From: an uncultured Oscillospiraceae bacterium
GTDB taxonomy: Bacteria > Bacillota > Clostridia > Oscillospirales > Oscillospiraceae
DNA: 7,119 nt
Direction: 5' to 3'
NCBI GenBank assembly: GCA_900763995.1
Contig: CAAFMK010000019.1
Span: 1-7,119 of the forward strand
The translations under genes were made by a program, and so were the position numbers. The notes under the pieces are model-generated. The model saw only the letters and a list, made by a program, of their open reading frames with translations. It did not search any database and was not told where the DNA came from. Below, one piece after another: positions 4,150-7,119 of the stretch (the stretch's first letter is position 1; each line of letters opens with the position of its first letter).

Positions 4150-6798
4150 ATGGGTAAACAGAAGCCTGAAAAAATCAAAAAACATATTTGTGCTGGTCTG
4201 TTGGCCCATGTAGATGCGGGAAAAACCACCCTGTCAGAGGGGCTTTTGTATACCAGCGGCACCCTGCGCAGGCTGGGGCGGGTGGATCACGGCGACGCTT
4301 TTTTGGACACCAATGTGATGGAGCGGGAGCGGGGGATTACCATCTTCTCAAAGCAGGCAGAGTTTACCTATGGGGATACAGACTTCACTTTGCTGGACAC
4401 ACCAGGTCATGTGGACTTTTCAGCCGAGATGGAGCGCACCTTGCAGGTACTGGACTGTGCCATTTTAGTCATCAGTGGCACAGATGGGGTACAGGGACAT
4501 ACCAGAACCATGTGGCGGCTGCTGGCAAAGCACCAGATCCCCACCTTTCTATTTATCAATAAAATGGATCTGGCAGGGGCAGATCAGGAGAAGCTGCTCC
4601 AACAGCTCCAGAAAAAGCTGGATGGGGGCTGTACCAACTTTGACAATGGACTGGCCCCCATACAGGAGGACCTGGCCGCCAGTGATGAGGCTATGCTGGA
4701 GCACTATCTGTCTGGAGAGGAACTTGGAACAGCACAGGTGGCAGACCTCATTGCCCGGCGATTGATTTTCCCCTGTTATTTTGGCTCGGCTTTAAAACTG
4801 GATGGAGTAGAGCGGCTGCTGGATGGTCTGGCGGACTATACACATCCACCAGAGTATCCAGCGGAGTTTGGGGCAAGGGTATTTAAAATTGCACGAGAGG
4901 GCAGTGATCGGCTCACCTATCTGAAAATCACAGGCGGTGTACTCAAGGTGCGCACCATGTTGGATGGTGGGGACAGGGACTGGCGGGAGAAGGTGAACCA
5001 GATCCGGATCTATTCCGGCACACGGTATCAGACAGTGGATCAGGCTCCCGCTGGAACGGTGTGTGCTGTCACTGGTCTGACCCAGACCAGACCCGGGGAC
5101 ACTCTGGGGGCAGAGCCGCCCACCAGAGAGATGGAGCTGGAGCCGGTGCTCACCTATCAGGTGATACTGCCCCCTGACTGTGATCGCCACACCATGCTCA
5201 GAAACCTCAGACAGCTGGAGGAGGAAGATCCCCAGCTGCGAGTGGTCTGGAATGAGGGGTTGGAGGAGATTCACTTGCAGCTGATGGGGGAAATTCATCT
5301 GGAGGTGATGACCCGGCTGATTTCAGAGCGCTTTGGAGTCAATGTATCCTTTGGTACGGGCAGTATTGTCTATCGGGAGACCATCGCCGCCCCTGTGGAG
5401 GGGGTGGGGCACTTTGAACCCCTGCGCCACTATGCCGAGGTGCATCTCCTCATGGAGCCTGGAGAGCGGGGGAGCGGACTGCGTTTTGGGACAAGCTGTT
5501 CCACCGATGAATTGGATCTGAACTGGCAGAGGCTGGTGCTCACCCATTTGATGGAGAGGCGGCACAGGGGCGTACTCACCGGCTCCCCAATTACAGATAT
5601 GAGGCTCACTCTGGTGGCAGGGCGGGGCCATTTGAAACACACTGAGGGCGGGGACTTCCGCCAGGCCACCTACCGGGCCATCCGTCAGGGGCTGATGCAG
5701 GCCCAGAATATATTGCTGGAGCCCCACTATAATTTCCAGCTGGAGCTGCCTGTGGACTGTGTGGGCAGAGCTATGACTGATATTCAGTCTATGGGCGGTA
5801 TGGTGGACGCCCCAGAGCAGGAGGGGGAGCTGACCCTGCTTACGGGACACGGCCCAGTGGCTGGACTGCGGGACTACTGGCGGGAGGTCACCGCCTACAC
5901 CCGTGGACGGGGGCGGCTATCCTGCGCCCTGCGTGGCTATGAGCCCTGCGCCAATCAGGATGAAGTGGTGGCCCAAACAGGTTATAACCCGGAGCGGGAT
6001 GTAGATAACCCGGCTGACTCTGTGTTCTGTGCCCACGGCAGCGGCTTTGTGGTCAAGTGGGATCAGGTGCGGGAGTACATGCACATAGACAGCGGCCTGC
6101 ATCTGGGCATGGATCTTCCACAGGCAGAGCCGATCACCCCAGCAGGGGGGAAGCGGGCCTACCAGGGCGGCAGTCTGGAGCAGGACAAGGAACTGCAGGA
6201 AATTTTTGAGCGCACCTACGGCAAGGTGGAGACCAAGGCCTTCCAGCCCCAAAAGAAACCCGCCCGCACCAGTCTGGACGATGGGAAGTACAATATCAGA
6301 AACCAGAAAACCGGGCCAGAGTATCTACTGGTGGATGGGTATAATATCATTTTCGCCTGGGACGAACTGAAACGGGCGGCAGAGCAGGATGTGGCAGATG
6401 CCAGGTCTATGCTCATTGAGCTGCTGTCCAACTATCAGGGGTACCGAAACTGTGTGGTCATTCTGGTCTTTGATGCCTATAAAGTGAAGGGAAACCCCGG
6501 CTCAGTGGAGAAGCGGGACAATATCTATGTGGTGTATACAAAGGAAGCGGAGACCGCAGACGCCTATATCGAAAAAGCAACCCTGGATCTGGGCAAAGAC
6601 CACCGGGTGCGGGTGGCTACCTCAGATGGACTGGAGCAACTTATCATTCTGGGTCACGGTGCCCTGCGTCTGTCCTCCCGGGCCTTTCGAGCAGAAGTGG
6701 AGCAGGCCCAGGGGGAGATTGCCACACTGCTCACCCGCCATAACCAGAGAAATCGGGATCTGGGTAAAGTGAGACACACCGCAAAGTTCAAACAATAG
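4150..6798 (+). CDS. TetM/EF-G-like ribosomal GTPase fused to a Rae1/YacP-type NYN nuclease
   Basis: This is an 882-aa two-part protein, surely cytoplasmic and ribosome-directed. The GTPase domain shows AHVDAGKTT (19-27), RGIT (61-64), DTPGH (83-87) and NKMD (137-140). EF-G-like domains II (about 240-320), III (330-400), IV (404-525) and V (526-605) follow, closest in style to TetM/TetO (QRxRGIT-like switch I, LLEP before domain V). In domain IV the TetM loop YSPVSTP is replaced by HLKHTEGG before DFR. A segment of unknown role (about 606-723) precedes a YacP/Rae1-like NYN domain (724-860): LLVDGYN (Asp729, Asn732), LVFDAY (Asp775), ETADAYIEKA (Asp804), TSDG (Asp826), acidic positions expected to hold metal. 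Rae1 of Bacillus subtilis cuts mRNA in the ribosomal A site. The ATG has AAAGGGAGG upstream. The frame is continuous, so this is a true fusion. I infer a GTP-driven A-site mRNA nuclease; tetracycline protection is possible but less likely. Confidence 0.88.
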   Translation: MGKQKPEKIKKHICAGLLAHVDAGKTTLSEGLLYTSGTLRRLGRVDHGDAFLDTNVMERERGITIFSKQAEFTYGDTDFTLLDTPGHVDFSAEMERTLQVLDCAILVISGTDGVQGHTRTMWRLLAKHQIPTFLFINKMDLAGADQEKLLQQLQKKLDGGCTNFDNGLAPIQEDLAASDEAMLEHYLSGEELGTAQVADLIARRLIFPCYFGSALKLDGVERLLDGLADYTHPPEYPAEFGARVFKIAREGSDRLTYLKITGGVLKVRTMLDGGDRDWREKVNQIRIYSGTRYQTVDQAPAGTVCAVTGLTQTRPGDTLGAEPPTREMELEPVLTYQVILPPDCDRHTMLRNLRQLEEEDPQLRVVWNEGLEEIHLQLMGEIHLEVMTRLISERFGVNVSFGTGSIVYRETIAAPVEGVGHFEPLRHYAEVHLLMEPGERGSGLRFGTSCSTDELDLNWQRLVLTHLMERRHRGVLTGSPITDMRLTLVAGRGHLKHTEGGDFRQATYRAIRQGLMQAQNILLEPHYNFQLELPVDCVGRAMTDIQSMGGMVDAPEQEGELTLLTGHGPVAGLRDYWREVTAYTRGRGRLSCALRGYEPCANQDEVVAQTGYNPERDVDNPADSVFCAHGSGFVVKWDQVREYMHIDSGLHLGMDLPQAEPITPAGGKRAYQGGSLEQDKELQEIFERTYGKVETKAFQPQKKPARTSLDDGKYNIRNQKTGPEYLLVDGYNIIFAWDELKRAAEQDVADARSMLIELLSNYQGYRNCVVILVFDAYKVKGNPGSVEKRDNIYVVYTKEAETADAYIEKATLDLGKDHRVRVATSDGLEQLIILGHGALRLSSRAFRAEVEQAQGEIATLLTRHNQRNRDLGKVRHTAKFKQ

Positions 6799-6809
6799 AA
6801 GTCCTTGAC

Positions 6810-6858
6810 AAAAAAAGCAAAAAAAAACACAGGGGAGAATCTCAGCTTGAGACATTCT
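6810..6858. other. A-tracts and an imperfect hairpin after the GTPase-nuclease gene
   Basis: A7 (6810-6816) and A9 (6819-6827) are followed by a hairpin: AGAAT-CTCA pairs with TGAG-ATTCT around loop GCT with a two-base bulge (6836-6858). Read on the minus strand, the hairpin is followed after 8 bases by T9, a loose terminator-like layout that could stop transcripts coming from the IS remnant. On the plus strand no U-tract follows. Confidence 0.3.
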
Positions 6859-6862
6859 GAAG

Positions 6863-6882
6863 TTGTCAATACTAGTTGACAC
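6863..6882 (+). repeat. Inverted terminal repeat, first copy
   Basis: This copy reads TTGTCAATA-CT-AGTTGACAC. It matches the minus-strand reading of 7078-7098 at all but two positions plus one inserted base. It is also partly self-complementary (TGTCAA and TTGACA around TACTAG) and is followed by CATTTTT. Confidence 0.7.
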
Positions 6883-6904
6883 ATTTTTCCCAAGGATTTT
6901 GCTT

Positions 6905-7066
6905 TCATGCTACTGAATGGATAGCATCATAGTACCGCTGTCTCTTCACAGCAGGGGGAAGTCCCCCATTGCTGGAAAAGATCCGTCTATTGTTCCAGTA
7001 GCTCATGAAGTACCTCCAAATCAGCCTTGCCCGCATACTCTCACAGCGGGCATTATCATGACATCC
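6905..7066 (-). pseudogene. IS3-family transposase (OrfB), C-terminal fragment
   Basis: Minus-strand translation gives GCHDNARCESM, then RAR-LIWRYFMSYWNNRR, then SNGGLPPAVKRQRYYDA and a stop at 6905-6907. This is the end of the DDE integrase of IS3-family OrfB; the Glu of CES should be the last catalytic acid. The frame is closed upstream by a TAA at 7088-7090 and has lost the N-terminal part with both catalytic Asp residues. Inside the fragment, CESMRAR is joined directly to LIWRYF; complete relatives have, as I recall, about 20-25 residues there. The piece is not functional. Confidence 0.8.
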
Positions 7067-7077
7067 TTGTGGACGAG

Positions 7078-7098
7078 GTGTCAACTTTTATTGTACAA
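7078..7098 (-). repeat. Inverted terminal repeat, second copy
   Basis: On the minus strand this copy reads TTGT-A-CAATA-AA-AGTTGACAC, the partner of 6863-6882 with one extra base and two mismatches. The outermost TTGT/ACAA pair and the inner AGTTGACAC are exact. Confidence 0.7.
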
Positions 7099-7119
7099 GA
7101 TCAAAAAGGCTTTTCTCAA

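Larger units (their letters stand above)
6863..7098 (-). mobile_element. Internally deleted IS3-family remnant with inverted ends
   Basis: The segment is bounded by imperfect inverted repeats of about 20 bases and contains only the 3' end of an IS3-type transposase gene on the minus strand. The transposase stop lies about 40 bases inside one end, as in complete IS3 elements. The other end is joined almost directly to the transposase C-terminal region, so most of the element is gone. At 236 bp it cannot move by itself and would depend on a related element. I found no convincing target-site duplication. Left over are 21 bases after 7098 with nothing recognisable. Confidence 0.7.

Noticed and set aside
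5323..5850. Minus-strand open frame of 175 codons opposite the GTPase gene
   Set aside because: It has no recognisable domain or ribosome binding site, and the plus-strand frame is clearly coding. The same applies to 4792-5298 and 5917-6252.
4150..6798. Plain tetracycline resistance gene (tetM/tetO)
   Set aside because: The key domain IV loop is different, a 280-residue C-terminal extension with a nuclease domain is present, and there is no tetM leader or conjugative element around it.
6805..6830. Promoter from the TTGACA at 6805
   Set aside because: At 16-18 bases downstream there is only an A-tract and CACAGG, no -10-like hexamer.

Overview
The window looks like chromosomal DNA of a Gram-positive clostridial gut anaerobe, most likely Oscillospiraceae/Ruminococcaceae. 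Reasons: strong AGGAGG-type ribosome binding sites, sigma-A type promoters, a yceD-rpmF pair, a Firmicutes-type RluA-family pseudouridine synthase, a YacP/Rae1-type nuclease domain, and moderately GC-rich coding sequence. The genus is an inference from protein style; no database search was possible.

Layout. Bases 32-1321 (minus) encode a GMP synthase whose glutamine amidotransferase domain has lost its catalytic core. A 205-base gap with a probable promoter separates it from a tight minus-strand pair: an RluA-family pseudouridine synthase (2052-3047, TTG start) followed 12 bases later by a corrinoid adenosyltransferase (1527-2039). Bases 3048-3224 are a divergent promoter region. On the plus side a perfect-consensus sigma-A promoter drives yceD (DUF177, 3225-3728) and rpmF (ribosomal protein L32, 3772-3972), closed by an 11-bp hairpin. 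A second plus-strand promoter with an extended -10 precedes a large gene (4150-6798, 882 aa). After it lies a 236-bp internally deleted IS3-family remnant with inverted ends (6863-7098).

Main point of interest. The 882-aa protein joins a TetM/EF-G-like translational GTPase to a C-terminal NYN domain resembling Rae1 (YacP), the Bacillus subtilis endoribonuclease that cuts mRNA in the ribosomal A site. TetM/EF-G proteins also enter the A site, so the fusion suggests a GTP-driven factor that brings an mRNA nuclease to the ribosome, perhaps for stalled-ribosome rescue or translation-coupled mRNA decay. The domain IV loop that TetM uses to displace tetracycline is replaced, so calling it a tetracycline resistance gene would be unsafe.

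Theme. Four of the six genes concern the ribosome or translation: rRNA pseudouridylation, 23S rRNA accumulation (YceD), L32, and the GTPase-nuclease. The other two serve GMP synthesis and adenosylcobalamin formation.
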